A DNA stretch of 64,000 bases from Candidatus Sulfotelmatobacter sp. (lineage in GTDB: Bacteria; Vulcanimicrobiota; Vulcanimicrobiia; Vulcanimicrobiales; Vulcanimicrobiaceae): NCBI GenBank assembly GCA_035504415.1, contig DATJRY010000017.1, positions 310,001-374,000 of the forward strand, written 5' to 3'. This document shows, in pieces, positions 10,011-19,136 of the stretch. Under the pieces are notes generated by a model that searched no databases, was not told where the DNA came from, and saw only the letters and a list, made by a program, of their open reading frames with translations. The first letter of the stretch is position 1, and every line of letters begins with the position of its first letter. Both the position numbers and the translations under genes were made by a program.

Positions 10011-11708
10011 TTACTGCGCCGACGCGGTGGTCGCGGGCAGTGCGTAGGTGAAGACGGCCGAGGTCGGCGGAACGTTCTTCAGCCACGGGGTGAACGGCAG
10101 GAAGACGAGCGGGAAGACGCCGCCCTGTCCGACCGATACCGCGATGTACTGCTTGCCGCCGAGCAGGTAGCTGATCGGCGGAGCGGTGATGCCGCTGCCG
10201 GTCGGCGCCGACCACAGCTCCTTGCCGGTTAGCTCGTCGAACGCGTCGAGCTTGCCGTCCATCTCGCCGACGAAGACGAGCCCGCCCTTCGTGGCGAGCG
10301 CGCCGCCGAACGCCGGCGAGCGGAAGTGGTGTTTCCACACCTTCGTGCCGGTGGTCAGATCCCAGGCCGAGATGCTGCCGGCGAACGCGCCCGGTCCGCC
10401 CGGCAGGCCGCCGAAGTTCAGCGCGCCTTTCTTCGGGTGCAAGTCGACGGTCTTCTCGGGCGTGACCGTCTGCCAGCTCTCCAGGGCCGGAACGAACAAC
10501 AGGTGATGGACCGGATCGTATGCGGGCGGCTCCCAGTTCGCGCCGCCGATCACGGCCGGGTAGAGCGCGAACGGCTTGTGCGCCTTCGCGGTCGCGAGCT
10601 GTTGCCGGTTGATGGTGATGACGCCGTCGCGCGAGACGCTGGCCCAGTTGACCTTGTCCAGGTACTGCACCGCGTACACCAGCTTGCCGGTATGGCGGTT
10701 GAGCACGTAGAGGTAGCCGTTGCGATCGGCTTGCACCAGCGCGGGAACCCGCTTGCCGGCGATCGGAATGTCGGCCAGCACCGGTTGCCCGACCGCATCG
10801 TAGTCGTAGAAGTTGTGCGGGGTGAACTGGTAGTACCACTTCATCGCGCCGGTGTCGGCGTTGAGCGCCAGCATCGAGCTGGTGTAGAGCAGCGAACCCT
10901 TGATGCCGTTGGGATCCCAGTCGGGATTCGGATTGCCCACGCCCCAGTAGAGGGTGTTCGTCTTGGCGTCGTACGCGCCCGGCAGCCAGGTCGCGCCGCC
11001 GCCGCGTTCCGCGTTGCCCGGGATACCCCAGGTGTCGTAGCCCGGCTCGCCCTTGGACGGGATCGTGTAGTGCTTCCAGAGCAGCTTGCCGGTCGCGCCG
11101 TCGTACGCCGCGATGAAGCAGCGGGTCGGGAACTCACCGCCGCCGACGCCGGTGATCAGCATGTTCTTGACCGGCAGCGGTGGGCTGGTGATCGTGTAGG
11201 CGTCGTTGACGTTGGCGACCGTCGTGTTCCACACGACCTTGCCGGTCTTCTGGTCGAGTGCGACCAGATGCGCGTCGAGCGTGCCCATCACGACGGTGTT
11301 GCCGAACGGCGTCACGCCGCGGTTGTCGTAGTTGCAGCACGAGTGCGGGAACGCGGCCGGCGAGAGCGGATAGACGTAGCTCCACAGCTTCTTGCCGGTC
11401 TTCGCGTCGAGCGCGTAGACGGCGGATTTGCCGGTCGTCACGAACATCACGCCGTGGATGACGATCGGCGTGGCTTCCATGCCGATCGGCGGACCCAAGA
11501 CGTTCTTCCACGCCGTTCCGAGCGTGTTGACGTTCGCGGTCGAGATCTGGGTGAGCGGACTATAGCGGTGGCCCGAGAGCGTGCGGGCGTAGACCGGCCA
11601 GGTGGCGCCGTCGCCGCTGGTGGTCTGCGCGAGCGCGCTGCCGGCGGGGACGAGCAGCGCGCCGGCGATCACGGTGGAGAGAACGGATCGTAGGAGTGAT
11701 GCGGTCAC
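10011..11708 (-). CDS. Periplasmic PQQ-dependent alcohol dehydrogenase-type quinoprotein
   Basis: The 565-residue product starts at GTG 11708 (AGGGAGA ribosome site) with a clear Sec signal ending near GSALAQTT. It is an eight-bladed propeller of the methanol/ethanol dehydrogenase family: repeated Trp-docking motifs such as LDAKTGKKLW and YDGATGKLLW, adjacent cysteines Cys124-Cys125 (SCCNYDNRG, the vicinal disulfide over PQQ), Glu192 in GGGEF as metal ligand, and NWEPPAYDP near the pocket. The presumed catalytic Asp302 is followed by Asp304 (YDYD), the pattern used by lanthanide-dependent members. At 565 residues it is a little short for the family. The divergent cytochrome c at 11856 is a natural electron acceptor. 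The alcohol or aldehyde substrate is unknown. Confidence 0.9.
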   Translation of the reverse strand: MTASLLRSVLSTVIAGALLVPAGSALAQTTSGDGATWPVYARTLSGHRYSPLTQISTANVNTLGTAWKNVLGPPIGMEATPIVIHGVMFVTTGKSAVYALDAKTGKKLWSYVYPLSPAAFPHSCCNYDNRGVTPFGNTVVMGTLDAHLVALDQKTGKVVWNTTVANVNDAYTITSPPLPVKNMLITGVGGGEFPTRCFIAAYDGATGKLLWKHYTIPSKGEPGYDTWGIPGNAERGGGATWLPGAYDAKTNTLYWGVGNPNPDWDPNGIKGSLLYTSSMLALNADTGAMKWYYQFTPHNFYDYDAVGQPVLADIPIAGKRVPALVQADRNGYLYVLNRHTGKLVYAVQYLDKVNWASVSRDGVITINRQQLATAKAHKPFALYPAVIGGANWEPPAYDPVHHLLFVPALESWQTVTPEKTVDLHPKKGALNFGGLPGGPGAFAGSISAWDLTTGTKVWKHHFRSPAFGGALATKGGLVFVGEMDGKLDAFDELTGKELWSAPTGSGITAPPISYLLGGKQYIAVSVGQGGVFPLVFLPFTPWLKNVPPTSAVFTYALPATTASAQ

Positions 11709-11855
11709 ACGATTCTCCCTGATAGAACGAGTGCGCGGCGAGCGGGCCGTGAGTGAAACCCGTCACCGCCGGCTGCCGCAGGAAGAGGAAACTTCCTTCG
11801 CCGGATGCCTTCGCGTCGAAGAGGGCGGCTCCCCCGCACGGCGTACAAGGGCGCG

Positions 11856-12248
11856 GTGCATCGCTCGTTCGTGCCCCTGACGGCGCTGGGCGCCGTCCTG
11901 CTCTCGGCCGCCGCGCTCGCCGCGACGCCCGCGCCCGCTCCGTACACGGCCGCGCAAGCGGCGCAGGGTGCCAAACTGTTCGCCGCCCGCTGCAGCACGT
12001 GTCACGGCGCCCAACTGCAAGGTGTGAGCGCACCCTCACTGCTGAGCGCGAACGTGGCCGGGTCCCCGAGCGCGTCCGAAGTGTACGCCGTCCTTTCGAC
12101 CCAGATGCCGGCCGACGCGCCGGGTTCACTCAAACCGGCGTCATACGCGGCGATCATGGCGTTCTTGCTGAAGGCGAACCACCATCCGGCGAGCGGCACC
12201 TCGCCGCTCACGGACGCAAAAGCGAAGGCGCTCACGTTGCCGTACTAG
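11856..12248 (+). CDS. Secreted mono-heme cytochrome c (class I)
   Basis: I choose GTG 11856 because AAGGG lies 5 bases upstream and a clean signal peptide follows (hydrophobic core FVPLTALGAVLLSAAALAAT); longer starts add Arg-rich residues before the signal. The mature domain has one heme site, CSTCH (about residue 47), with the preceding QGAKLFAARC helix typical of class I cytochromes, and a Met in TQMP as the likely sixth ligand. It faces the PQQ dehydrogenase gene across about 150 bp and probably accepts its electrons in the periplasm, passing them to a terminal oxidase not encoded here. Confidence 0.88.
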   Translation: MHRSFVPLTALGAVLLSAAALAATPAPAPYTAAQAAQGAKLFAARCSTCHGAQLQGVSAPSLLSANVAGSPSASEVYAVLSTQMPADAPGSLKPASYAAIMAFLLKANHHPASGTSPLTDAKAKALTLPY

Positions 12249-12271
12249 CCGCGGCTGGGTACGCCGACTGC

Positions 12272-12517
12272 ATGCGTTCTGTGAAAATCCCCACGATGCG
12301 AGCACTCGCCGTTGCCGCGGCCCTGGCCGCGGCGCCGTCGGTCGCGTTCGCGCAAACGACGATCTTCACGCAAGATCCGCCGCCGAAGGCCGTGCAGCAA
12401 GCCGCGCAGCGATCCGCGACGCAGCCAACCGCGATGAAGAAGAAGGCCCCCGCGAAGGCGACGACGACCGCCAAGGCGCGCACCGCCGCGAAGGCGGCGC
12501 GCCCCGCGAGCGGTTAG
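12272..12517 (+). CDS. Small secreted Ala/Lys/Thr-rich protein
   Basis: The 81-residue open frame starts at ATG 12272 or at ATG 12296. A signal peptide (RALAVAAALAAAPSVAFAQT) is followed by a short linker and a basic tail of repeated K-A-P-A-K and T-A-K-A units. Nothing like a folded domain is visible. Position and codon use are compatible with a real gene 23 bp after the cytochrome c gene, but homology cannot be judged from sequence alone. Its stop (TTAG) shares bases with the coxG stop. It could be an acid- or polyanion-binding envelope peptide; this is speculative. Confidence 0.5.
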   Translation: MRSVKIPTMRALAVAAALAAAPSVAFAQTTIFTQDPPPKAVQQAAQRSATQPTAMKKKAPAKATTTAKARTAAKAARPASG

Positions 12518-12954
12518 AGCAGCTTCGCCAAGTTGGCGGCGAACTCGGCGACGGTCTTCTTGGCGACGCCCTCGATGAGGCGGCCGCCGACCGTCGCCAC
12601 GATGCCGCTGATCTGCGCGTCGGTGTGCAGGGTGACGTGCGTTTTCCCGCCGGTGTCGGTCGCCTGCGAGACGACGCTGGCCTTGACGCCGCCGCGCCCC
12701 CGCGACTCATTGCCCTGCACGCGCAAGCGTGCGGTGTGCGTCGCCTCGTCGAACTCCTCGACGTAGATCGTCGCGCCGTAGTCGACCGCGACCGGGCCCG
12801 CCTTGACCTTGACCGTCGCCTTGTACGTCTTGTCGTCGACGACGTCGGTGATCTTGGCGTTGGGGATGCAGCTCGCGACCTTGGTGACGTCCTTGAGCAG
12901 CGGCCAAACTTTGTCGACCGGGGCATCGACGTCGAACGAGTCGTCGATGATCAT
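12514..12954 (-). CDS. coxG: CoxG-like SRPBCC protein (carbon monoxide dehydrogenase subunit G family)
   Basis: The 146-residue product has the CoxG/SRPBCC start (FDVDAPVDKVWPLLKDVTKVASCIPNA) and the family's C-terminal helix ending in AANLAKLL. CoxG-type proteins bind membranes or quinone-like lipids and help dock Mo hydroxylases to the membrane. It is the last gene of the minus-strand accessory operon and overlaps coxI by ATGA at 12951-12954. The convergent small ORF shares its stop codon bases. Assignment is secure at family level; the partner enzyme is inferred from the divergent coxSLM. Confidence 0.92.
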   Translation of the reverse strand: MIIDDSFDVDAPVDKVWPLLKDVTKVASCIPNAKITDVVDDKTYKATVKVKAGPVAVDYGATIYVEEFDEATHTARLRVQGNESRGRGGVKASVVSQATDTGGKTHVTLHTDAQISGIVATVGGRLIEGVAKKTVAEFAANLAKLL

Positions 12955-13745
12955 GACAGGCTGACCGTCGAGCGCGGGACGTGCACGGGCAAACTCCCTT
13001 CGGAGAGGCGGCCGCCGCTGCGACCCTCGCGCAGGGCGACGATCTCGGCGGCGATCGAGATCGCGGTCTCTTCCGGCGTGCGCGCCCCGATGTCCAGGCC
13101 GATCGGCGCGCTGACGCGCGCGATGTCGGCTTCGCCGATCCCGGCCGCGCGCAGCGCTGCGAGCCGGTTGGCGTGGGTGCGGCGGCTGCCCATGGCACCG
13201 ATGTAGCCGGCGCTGGTGCGCACGGCGACCTCCAGCAGCGGGATGTCGAACTTGACGTCGTGCGTGAGCACGATCAGCGCGCTGCGTTCGTCGACGCGCG
13301 CGCCGCGCAGGTACTCGTCGGGCCACGCGACGACGATCTCGTCGGCGTCCGGGATGCGCTGCTTGGTGGCGAAGATCGGCCGGGCGTCGACGACGACGAC
13401 GCGATAGCCCAGGTATTTGCCGATGCGCGCCATCGCGCGCGAGAAGTCGATCGCGCCGAAGATGTACATGCTCGGTGCCGGCGCGTAGGCGGCGATGAAG
13501 ACGCGCACCTCCATGCCGATCGGCTCGCCGTCCTCGCCGAAGCTGCGCAGCGTGTTCTGCCCCAGCGCGAGCTGGGCGCGCGCTTCGGCGACGGCCGCTT
13601 CGTTCAGCCCCCTGGTCCCCAGATCGCCGAACACCTCGTCCTTGAAGACGAGTAGCTTGGCGCCGGCGTGCTCGCCGTCCAACCGCGTGACCAGCGCGAC
13701 CGGCGTGTCGGTGCGCAGCGCGGCCGCGAAGCGGTCGAAGATCAC
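12951..13745 (-). CDS. coxI: XdhC/CoxI-family molybdenum cofactor maturation protein (with Rossmann domain)
   Basis: The 264-residue product starts at GTG 13745, overlapping the upstream XdhC-like gene by GTGA. An N-terminal XdhC-like half (FDRFAAALRTDTPVALVT, then LGTRGLNEAAVAEARAQL) precedes the C-terminal Rossmann domain MYIFGAIDFSRAMARIGKYLG, with YIGAMGSRRTHANRLAAL and IGLDIGARTPEETAISIAAE completing the XdhC_C signature. The family binds Mo cofactor and inserts or sulfurates it in xanthine-dehydrogenase-type enzymes. Many CODH loci carry such a tandem pair of XdhC proteins. Here it serves the coxSLM enzyme. Confidence 0.9.
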   Translation of the reverse strand: MIFDRFAAALRTDTPVALVTRLDGEHAGAKLLVFKDEVFGDLGTRGLNEAAVAEARAQLALGQNTLRSFGEDGEPIGMEVRVFIAAYAPAPSMYIFGAIDFSRAMARIGKYLGYRVVVVDARPIFATKQRIPDADEIVVAWPDEYLRGARVDERSALIVLTHDVKFDIPLLEVAVRTSAGYIGAMGSRRTHANRLAALRAAGIGEADIARVSAPIGLDIGARTPEETAISIAAEIVALREGRSGGRLSEGSLPVHVPRSTVSLS

Positions 13746-14056
13746 CAGTCCAACCGTTCGACGAAGACGTGGATGGTGCCGCCGCAGGTCAATCCGACCG
13801 AGATCGCGTCGGCGTCGCTGATGCCGTAGGTCACCAGGCGCGGGCGGCCGGTCGCGATCGCGTCCTGCGCCTCTTCGTAGACGGCCGACTCGACGCACCC
13901 GCCGCTGACCGAGCCGGCGACCTCGCCGCGCTCGTTGACGGCCAGCGCCGAGCCGGGATCGCGCGGCGCGGAGCGCTCGACCCCGACGACGGTCGCGATC
14001 GCGACCCGCTGGCCTTCCCCTCGCCAGCGCTCGATCGCGTCCAGCACGTCGGTCAT
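13742..14056 (-). CDS. Stand-alone XdhC/CoxI N-domain protein
   Basis: The 104-residue product consists only of the XdhC_CoxI N-terminal module: the opening IERWRGEGQRVAIATVVG, the PGSALAVNERGEVAGSVSGG core, and GCVESAVYEEA carrying the conserved Cys, with GLTCGGTIHVFVE at the end. It lacks the Rossmann half present in the next gene, so the two together would resemble a full XdhC dimer. It overlaps coxE (ATGA, 14053-14056) and coxI (GTGA, 13742-13745), so all three are translationally coupled. Confidence 0.9.
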   Translation of the reverse strand: MTDVLDAIERWRGEGQRVAIATVVGVERSAPRDPGSALAVNERGEVAGSVSGGCVESAVYEEAQDAIATGRPRLVTYGISDADAISVGLTCGGTIHVFVERLDW

Positions 14057-15198
14057 ACGGTGGTTCTCCCTTCGATGGCGTCGGCCACGGCGTCCAACGT
14101 CCGCACGTTATGACCCGAGACGAAGGCGTCGAGATACGGCAGAGCGGCCGCCATCCCGCGCGCCAACGGCTCGTACGCCGGATGCCGCTTGTGCGGGTTG
14201 ACCCACACGATGCGGCGGGTCAGCCGGCGCAGGCGCTCCATCTCTCGGCGCACGAGCTCGGGGTCCTCTCGCTCCCACCCGTCGGAGAGGATGACGACCG
14301 TGCCGCCGCGGGCGAGGCCGCGCTGGGCGTAGCCGTCGTTGAAGGCGCGCAGCGCGGCGCCGATGCGCGTGCCGCCGCCGAAGTCGCGGATCGTCTGGGC
14401 CAGCGTCGCCATCAGCCGGCGGTCGTCGGCCCGGCGCAGCGAGGGCGCCAGGTCGGTCAGCCGGGTCGCGAACGCGAAGGCGCGCACGCGCGGCCGCGCG
14501 ATCGCGTTGACGCGCGCGTACTGCAAGAGCGCGCGCGCGAACGGTTCCATCGAGCCGGAGACGTCGAGCAGGAAGACCAGCGGGCGCAGCGTGTGGCGGC
14601 GCGCGGTCGCGCGGCGCCGCAGCAGCTCGCCGTGCGTGCGCGCCGCGCCGCGCAGCGTGCCGCGAAAGTCGAACCGGTCGCCGCCGCGGCTGGCGCGGCG
14701 GCGGCGCGACTCGCGCGCCTCGGCGGCGACGCGCACGCGCGAGATCAGCCGCAGGATGGCGGCCTGCTCGTCGGCGCTGAGCGCTTCGAAGTCGCGTTCG
14801 GCCAGCCGTTCGTCGGAGGCGGCCAGCACCCACTGCTCGGGCGCTCGGCGCGCGTCCTCACCCTGCGCGCGGTCCTCGGACGGCGCGGGCGGCAGCGAGG
14901 GCCGCCGCGCCGCGTCCTCGGGCAGCGGCGGGGGCGCCGGGACCGACTCGGTCAGCCGGCGCAGCGCGTCGTCGTCGCCGGGCGCGAAGCAGCGCACGAA
15001 CGCGGCGTGAAAGCGCTCGAGATCGTCGATCGAGGGCAGCATCGCCGCGCGGGCGCGCCAATAGAGATCGGCCGTCGAGCGCGGCGGCAGGGCGTGCAGC
15101 ACCTCGGCGAAGGTCAACGCGCGGCGCGCGCCGGCCACCACGCCTTGGGCCCGCAGCGCGCCGTCGAAGGCGGCCGCCAGCGCGGCGGCGTCGCTCAC
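14053..15198 (-). CDS. coxE: CoxE-like von Willebrand factor A domain protein
   Basis: The 381-residue product starts at GTG 15198 within the stop region of coxD (GTGA). The C-terminal VWA domain has an intact MIDAS: DVSGSM about residue 217, a second Thr in GGGTRIG, and an Asp in ILSDGWERED. An Arg-rich, low-complexity linker (residues 95-190) separates it from an N-terminal helical region. CoxE partners with the MoxR ATPase CoxD to activate the [CuSMo] or Mo active site of CODH-type enzymes. Its position between coxD and the XdhC pair fits this. Confidence 0.93.
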   Translation of the reverse strand: MSDAAALAAAFDGALRAQGVVAGARRALTFAEVLHALPPRSTADLYWRARAAMLPSIDDLERFHAAFVRCFAPGDDDALRRLTESVPAPPPLPEDAARRPSLPPAPSEDRAQGEDARRAPEQWVLAASDERLAERDFEALSADEQAAILRLISRVRVAAEARESRRRRASRGGDRFDFRGTLRGAARTHGELLRRRATARRHTLRPLVFLLDVSGSMEPFARALLQYARVNAIARPRVRAFAFATRLTDLAPSLRRADDRRLMATLAQTIRDFGGGTRIGAALRAFNDGYAQRGLARGGTVVILSDGWEREDPELVRREMERLRRLTRRIVWVNPHKRHPAYEPLARGMAAALPYLDAFVSGHNVRTLDAVADAIEGRTTV

Positions 15199-16082
15199 GC
15201 CGCGCCTTCGCCGCGCGCGCGAGCGATGATCGCGCCGGCCACGCTGCGCGCCAGCGCGACGTCCTCGGGATACTTGAGCACCGCGCCCAGCGAGGGCTCG
15301 AAGACCTCGGCGTCGAGCCGGTTCGCGCCGAGCAGCTGCAGGGTCTGCGCCCAGTCGAGCGACTCGGCGATCCCGGGCGGCTTACGCAAGCCTTGCTCGC
15401 GCAGCGCCGCGGTGCCGCGCGCGACGTCGGCGGCCAGTTCGGGTGCGACCGCGGGCAAGTGCAGGCGCAAGATCTCCAGCTCGCGGGCGACCGACGGATG
15501 TCCGATCCAGTGGTAGAAGCAGCGCCGCTTGAGCGCGTCGTGCAGGTCGCGGGTGCGATTCGAGGTCAGCACGACGATCGGCCGGTGGACCGCGGCGATC
15601 GTCCCGCGTTCCGGGATCGTGATCGCGTAGTCGGACAAGAACTCGAGCAGGAACGCTTCGAACTCGTCGTCGGCGCGGTCGATCTCGTCCACCAGCAGAA
15701 CGATGCCGCGCTCGCGGTTCGCCCCCAGCGCGGCGAGCAGCGGCCGGCGAATCAAGAAATCGTCGGCATACAGATCGGGCGGCCGTTCGTGCGCGCCTTC
15801 GGCGCTGCGGATCGCCAGCAGCTGCTTGCCGTAGTTCCAGTCGTAGGCCGCGCTGGCCAGGTCCAGGCCCTCGTAGCACTGCAGGCGCAGCAGCTGCGCG
15901 TCGAAGACGCGAGCCAGCGCGCGCGCCGCGTCGGTCTTGCCCACGCCCGCGTCGCCCTCCAACAGGACGCCGCGTTCGAGGCTGACCGCGCAGGCGAGGG
16001 CGGTCGCCAGGCCCACGTCCGCGACGTACCCGGCCTGCAACAGACGGTGACGGAGGTCCTCGACGTCGACCGCGTGCGCCAT
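15195..16082 (-). CDS. coxD: CoxD-like MoxR AAA+ ATPase
   Basis: I take ATG 16082 ([10 protein letters not shown]) as start; an in-frame ATG at 16133 would add 17 atypical residues. Walker A is [15 protein letters not shown], Walker [21 protein letters not shown], and sensor I is [17 protein letters not shown], all typical of MoxR ATPases such as CoxD. These act with VWA proteins as chaperones that remodel or activate metalloenzymes. It is the first gene of the accessory operon, divergent from coxS over 133 bp, so one regulator could control both operons from that gap. Confidence 0.92.
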   Translation of the reverse strand: MAHAVDVEDLRHRLLQAGYVADVGLATALACAVSLERGVLLEGDAGVGKTDAARALARVFDAQLLRLQCYEGLDLASAAYDWNYGKQLLAIRSAEGAHERPPDLYADDFLIRRPLLAALGANRERGIVLLVDEIDRADDEFEAFLLEFLSDYAITIPERGTIAAVHRPIVVLTSNRTRDLHDALKRRCFYHWIGHPSVARELEILRLHLPAVAPELAADVARGTAALREQGLRKPPGIAESLDWAQTLQLLGANRLDAEVFEPSLGAVLKYPEDVALARSVAGAIIARARGEGAA

Positions 16083-16215
16083 GCGCGAGGCTTCGCAGCC
16101 GCCCGGACCGATCCTGGAATCCGCTTGCTTCATGCATGCCGCTGGGCGGCAAGGAGATTCGAGTCACCCCAGGGGAACTTCGGCGTCCGCTACTTTTCAG
16201 GGAGAGAAGCGTCTG

Positions 16216-16794
16216 ATGCAGACGATCGAGCTGACCGTCAACGGAAAGCGCGCGTCGATCCAGTGCGAGCCACGTTTGCTCCTGGTCCACGCCATCCGTG
16301 ACTACCTCGGCCTGACGGGAACGCACGTCGGCTGTGACACCTCGAGCTGCGGCGCGTGTACCGTGCTGCTCGACGGCGTGTCGGTGAAGAGCTGCACGGT
16401 CCTCACCGTCCAGGCCGCCGGCCGCGAGGTCACCACCATCGAGGGGATCGGGCACAGCGACGCGCTGCACCCGATGCAAGAAGCGTTCTGGGCCAAGCAC
16501 GGTCTGCAGTGCGGCTACTGCACGACCGGCATGATCATGAGCGCGATCGACCTGATCGCGCGCACGCCTGACCCGAGCGAAGAGGAGATCCGTTCCGGGC
16601 TCGACGGCAACCTATGCCGTTGCACCGGCTACGAGAACATCGTCAAAGCGGTCAAGGCCGCCGCCGACGCGGTGCGCGCGTCCGCGCCGCGCCATTCGAT
16701 CGCCGAGCTGTTGTCGCTGACGCCGCCCGCCGAGAAGCCGCCGCTGACCGGCGAGCAGATCGAACACCCCGAGCTGAGCCCGGAGACCGTCTGA
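16216..16794 (+). CDS. coxS: CODH-type Mo hydroxylase, small [2Fe-2S] subunit
   Basis: The 192-residue product starts at ATG 16216 behind GGGAGAGAAG. The plant-type [2Fe-2S] cluster site is [16 protein letters not shown] (about residues 40-55) with a later Cys in the KSC motif; the second cluster in the all-helical domain uses [12 protein letters not shown] and [12 protein letters not shown]. This is the standard small subunit of the xanthine oxidase/CODH family, shuttling electrons from Mo to FAD. A C-terminal Pro-rich tail extends beyond the usual length by about 25 residues. Its stop overlaps the coxL start (TGATG). Confidence 0.95.
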   Translation: MQTIELTVNGKRASIQCEPRLLLVHAIRDYLGLTGTHVGCDTSSCGACTVLLDGVSVKSCTVLTVQAAGREVTTIEGIGHSDALHPMQEAFWAKHGLQCGYCTTGMIMSAIDLIARTPDPSEEEIRSGLDGNLCRCTGYENIVKAVKAAADAVRASAPRHSIAELLSLTPPAEKPPLTGEQIEHPELSPETV

Positions 16795-19136
16795 TGGCGT
16801 TCACCACGATGGTCGGCGCGCGCGTCACGCGCCGCGAAGACCCCCGCCTCATCACCGGGCGCGCGACCTACGTCGACGACGTCAAGATGGTCGGCCTGCT
16901 GCACGCCGCGTTCGTGCGCTCGCCGTACGGCCACGCCAAGATCACCGGCATCGACAAAGACGCCGCGCTGGCACTCGACGGCGTCGTCGCGGTCTACACC
17001 GCCGAGGACTTGGTCAAAGGCGGGATCACCGCCTCGCTGCCGTGCAACAACGCGATGCCCGACCTCAAGCGGCCGCCGCACTACGCGCTGGCGACCGACG
17101 AGGTACGCTTCGTCGGCGAGCCGGTCGCGATCGTGATCGCCGAGGACCGCTACGTGGCGCGCGACGCGGCCGACCTGGTCGGCGTCGGGTACGAAGAGCT
17201 GCCGGCCGTCGTCGACGCGGTCAAAGCCAAGGCCGGCCCGCCCTACGTCCACGCCGATCTCGGCACCAACGTCGCCTACACGCTGCCGGCGGTGTTCGGC
17301 GACCTCGACGCGGCGTTCGCGAACGCGGACAAGATCGTCAAGGGCCGCATCGTCAACCAGCGGTTGGCCGCGATCCCGATGGAGACGCGCGCGACGCTGG
17401 CCAGCTGGAATCCGGGCGAGGCGCAGCTGACGATCTACGTCTCGACCCAGATCCCGCATCTGTTGCGCACGCAGCTGGCGATCATGCTGGGCTTGGGCGA
17501 GAACCGCATCCGCGTCATCGCCCCGGAAGTCGGCGGCGGCTTCGGCGCCAAGCTGAACGTGTACGCCGAGGACGTCGCGCTGGCGTTCGCCTCGCGCACG
17601 CTCGAGCGGCCGGTCAAGTACGTGGAGACGCGCTCGGAGAACCTGCAGGCGATGACGCACGGCCGCGATCAGGTCGACGACGTCGAGGTCGCCGTCAAGA
17701 ACGACGGCACCGTGCTCGGCCTCAAGGTCGAGATCACCGCCAATCTGGGCGCGTATCATCAGCTGCTCACCCCGACCGTGCCGACGCTCACGATGCTGAT
17801 GCTGGCCGGCTGCTACAAGTATCCCGCCATTGGCTGCACGGTCCACGGCGTGTTCACCAACACGATGGCGACCGACGCCTATCGCGGCGCGGGGCGGCCC
17901 GAAGCGACCTTCTTGGTCGAACGCGCGCTCGATCTGGTCGCGCACGATCTGGGCCTCGATCCGGTCGCGGTGCGGCGCAAGAACTTCATCCAGCCCGGCG
18001 ACTTCCCGTACGCGACGCCGACCGGCTTGACGTACGACACCGGCAACTACGTGCCGGCCCTCGAGAAGGCGCTGGCGATCGTCGACTACGACGGGCTGCG
18101 CGCGAAGCAGAAGAAGCTGCGCGCCGAGGGGCGTTATCTGGGCATCGGGGTCTCGACCTACGTCGAGGTCTGCGGCATGGGCCCGTCCAAGGCGCTGGGC
18201 GGCGCGGGGTGGGACTCGGCGACGGTGCGCGTCGAGCCGACCGGCTCGGTCACCGTGCTGACCGGCGTCTCGCCGCACGGCCAGGGCCAAGAGACGACGT
18301 TCGCGCAGATCGTCGCCGACGAATTGGGCGTCCCGATCGACCAAGTGACGATCGTGCACGGCGACACCGACAAGGTGCAGTACGGCGTCGGCACGTTCGG
18401 CTCGCGCGGCACGCCGGTGGGCGGCGCGGCGCTGATGCTGGCGATCGGCGACATCCGCGCCAAGGCGATCAAGATCGCGGCGCACCAGTGGGAAGCGAAT
18501 CCCGACGACGTCGAGTACCGCGAGGGCAAGCTGCAGATCAAAGGCGACCCGTCGAAGTCGATGAAGATCGCCGAGGTCGGTTTCCTCGCGTTCCTCGCCA
18601 CCAACTTGCCCGACGGCGTCGAGCCGGGCCTGGACGCGACGCGCCGCTTCGAGCCGCCCAACTTCGTGTTCCCGTTCGGAACGCACGTCTGCGTGGTCGA
18701 GGTCGACGCGCGCAGCGGCGAGATCGCGTTCGTCAAGTACGTCGCGGTCGACGACTGCGGCAAGGTCATCAACCCGCTGATCGTCGAGGGACAGCTGCAC
18801 GGCGGCCTCGCGCAAGGGATCGCGCAAGCGCTGTTCGAGGAGGTCGTGTACGCGCCGGACGGTCAGCTCCTGACCGGCACGCTGCTCGACTACGCGGCGC
18901 CGCGCGCCTCGATGTTGATCTCGCCCGACCTCGACTCGACGGTGACCCCGACGACGGTCAATCCGCTGGGCATCAAGGGGATCGGCGAGGCCGGCACGAT
19001 CGGCTCGACGCCGGCCGTCGCCAACGCCGTCATCGACGCGATGGGCGCCTTCGGCGTTCGCCACCTCGACATGCCGCTCAAACCGGAGAAACTCTGGGCG
19101 GCGATGCAAACGAAGCAGAACGGAACGGTGCGATGA
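16794..19136 (+). CDS. coxL: Form II CoxL-like molybdenum hydroxylase, large subunit
   Basis: The 780-residue product starts at ATG 16794. It is the Mo-cofactor-binding large subunit of the xanthine oxidase superfamily: RREDPRLITGRATYVDD opening, EVGGGFGAKLNVYAED, SPHGQGQETTFAQI and GIGEAGTIGSTPAV with the catalytic Glu. The active-site loop reads AYRGAGR (in TDAYRGAGRPEATF), the form II signature; form I CO dehydrogenases have AYRCSFR with the Cu-binding Cys, which is absent. CO is therefore not the assured substrate; purine, aldehyde or N-heterocycle oxidation is equally possible. Gene order S-L-M also matches form II. It overlaps coxM by ATGA. Confidence 0.93.
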   Translation: MAFTTMVGARVTRREDPRLITGRATYVDDVKMVGLLHAAFVRSPYGHAKITGIDKDAALALDGVVAVYTAEDLVKGGITASLPCNNAMPDLKRPPHYALATDEVRFVGEPVAIVIAEDRYVARDAADLVGVGYEELPAVVDAVKAKAGPPYVHADLGTNVAYTLPAVFGDLDAAFANADKIVKGRIVNQRLAAIPMETRATLASWNPGEAQLTIYVSTQIPHLLRTQLAIMLGLGENRIRVIAPEVGGGFGAKLNVYAEDVALAFASRTLERPVKYVETRSENLQAMTHGRDQVDDVEVAVKNDGTVLGLKVEITANLGAYHQLLTPTVPTLTMLMLAGCYKYPAIGCTVHGVFTNTMATDAYRGAGRPEATFLVERALDLVAHDLGLDPVAVRRKNFIQPGDFPYATPTGLTYDTGNYVPALEKALAIVDYDGLRAKQKKLRAEGRYLGIGVSTYVEVCGMGPSKALGGAGWDSATVRVEPTGSVTVLTGVSPHGQGQETTFAQIVADELGVPIDQVTIVHGDTDKVQYGVGTFGSRGTPVGGAALMLAIGDIRAKAIKIAAHQWEANPDDVEYREGKLQIKGDPSKSMKIAEVGFLAFLATNLPDGVEPGLDATRRFEPPNFVFPFGTHVCVVEVDARSGEIAFVKYVAVDDCGKVINPLIVEGQLHGGLAQGIAQALFEEVVYAPDGQLLTGTLLDYAAPRASMLISPDLDSTVTPTTVNPLGIKGIGEAGTIGSTPAVANAVIDAMGAFGVRHLDMPLKPEKLWAAMQTKQNGTVR

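Noticed and set aside
16629-19109. 826-residue open frame on the minus strand across coxL
   Set aside because: It is antisense to a well-supported gene and reads as Arg/Asp/Val-rich low complexity, as expected for the opposite strand of GC-rich coding DNA.
16794-19136. Assignment as form I CO dehydrogenase
   Set aside because: The active-site loop is AYRGAGR, not AYRCSFR; the copper-binding Cys is missing and the subunit order is S-L-M.
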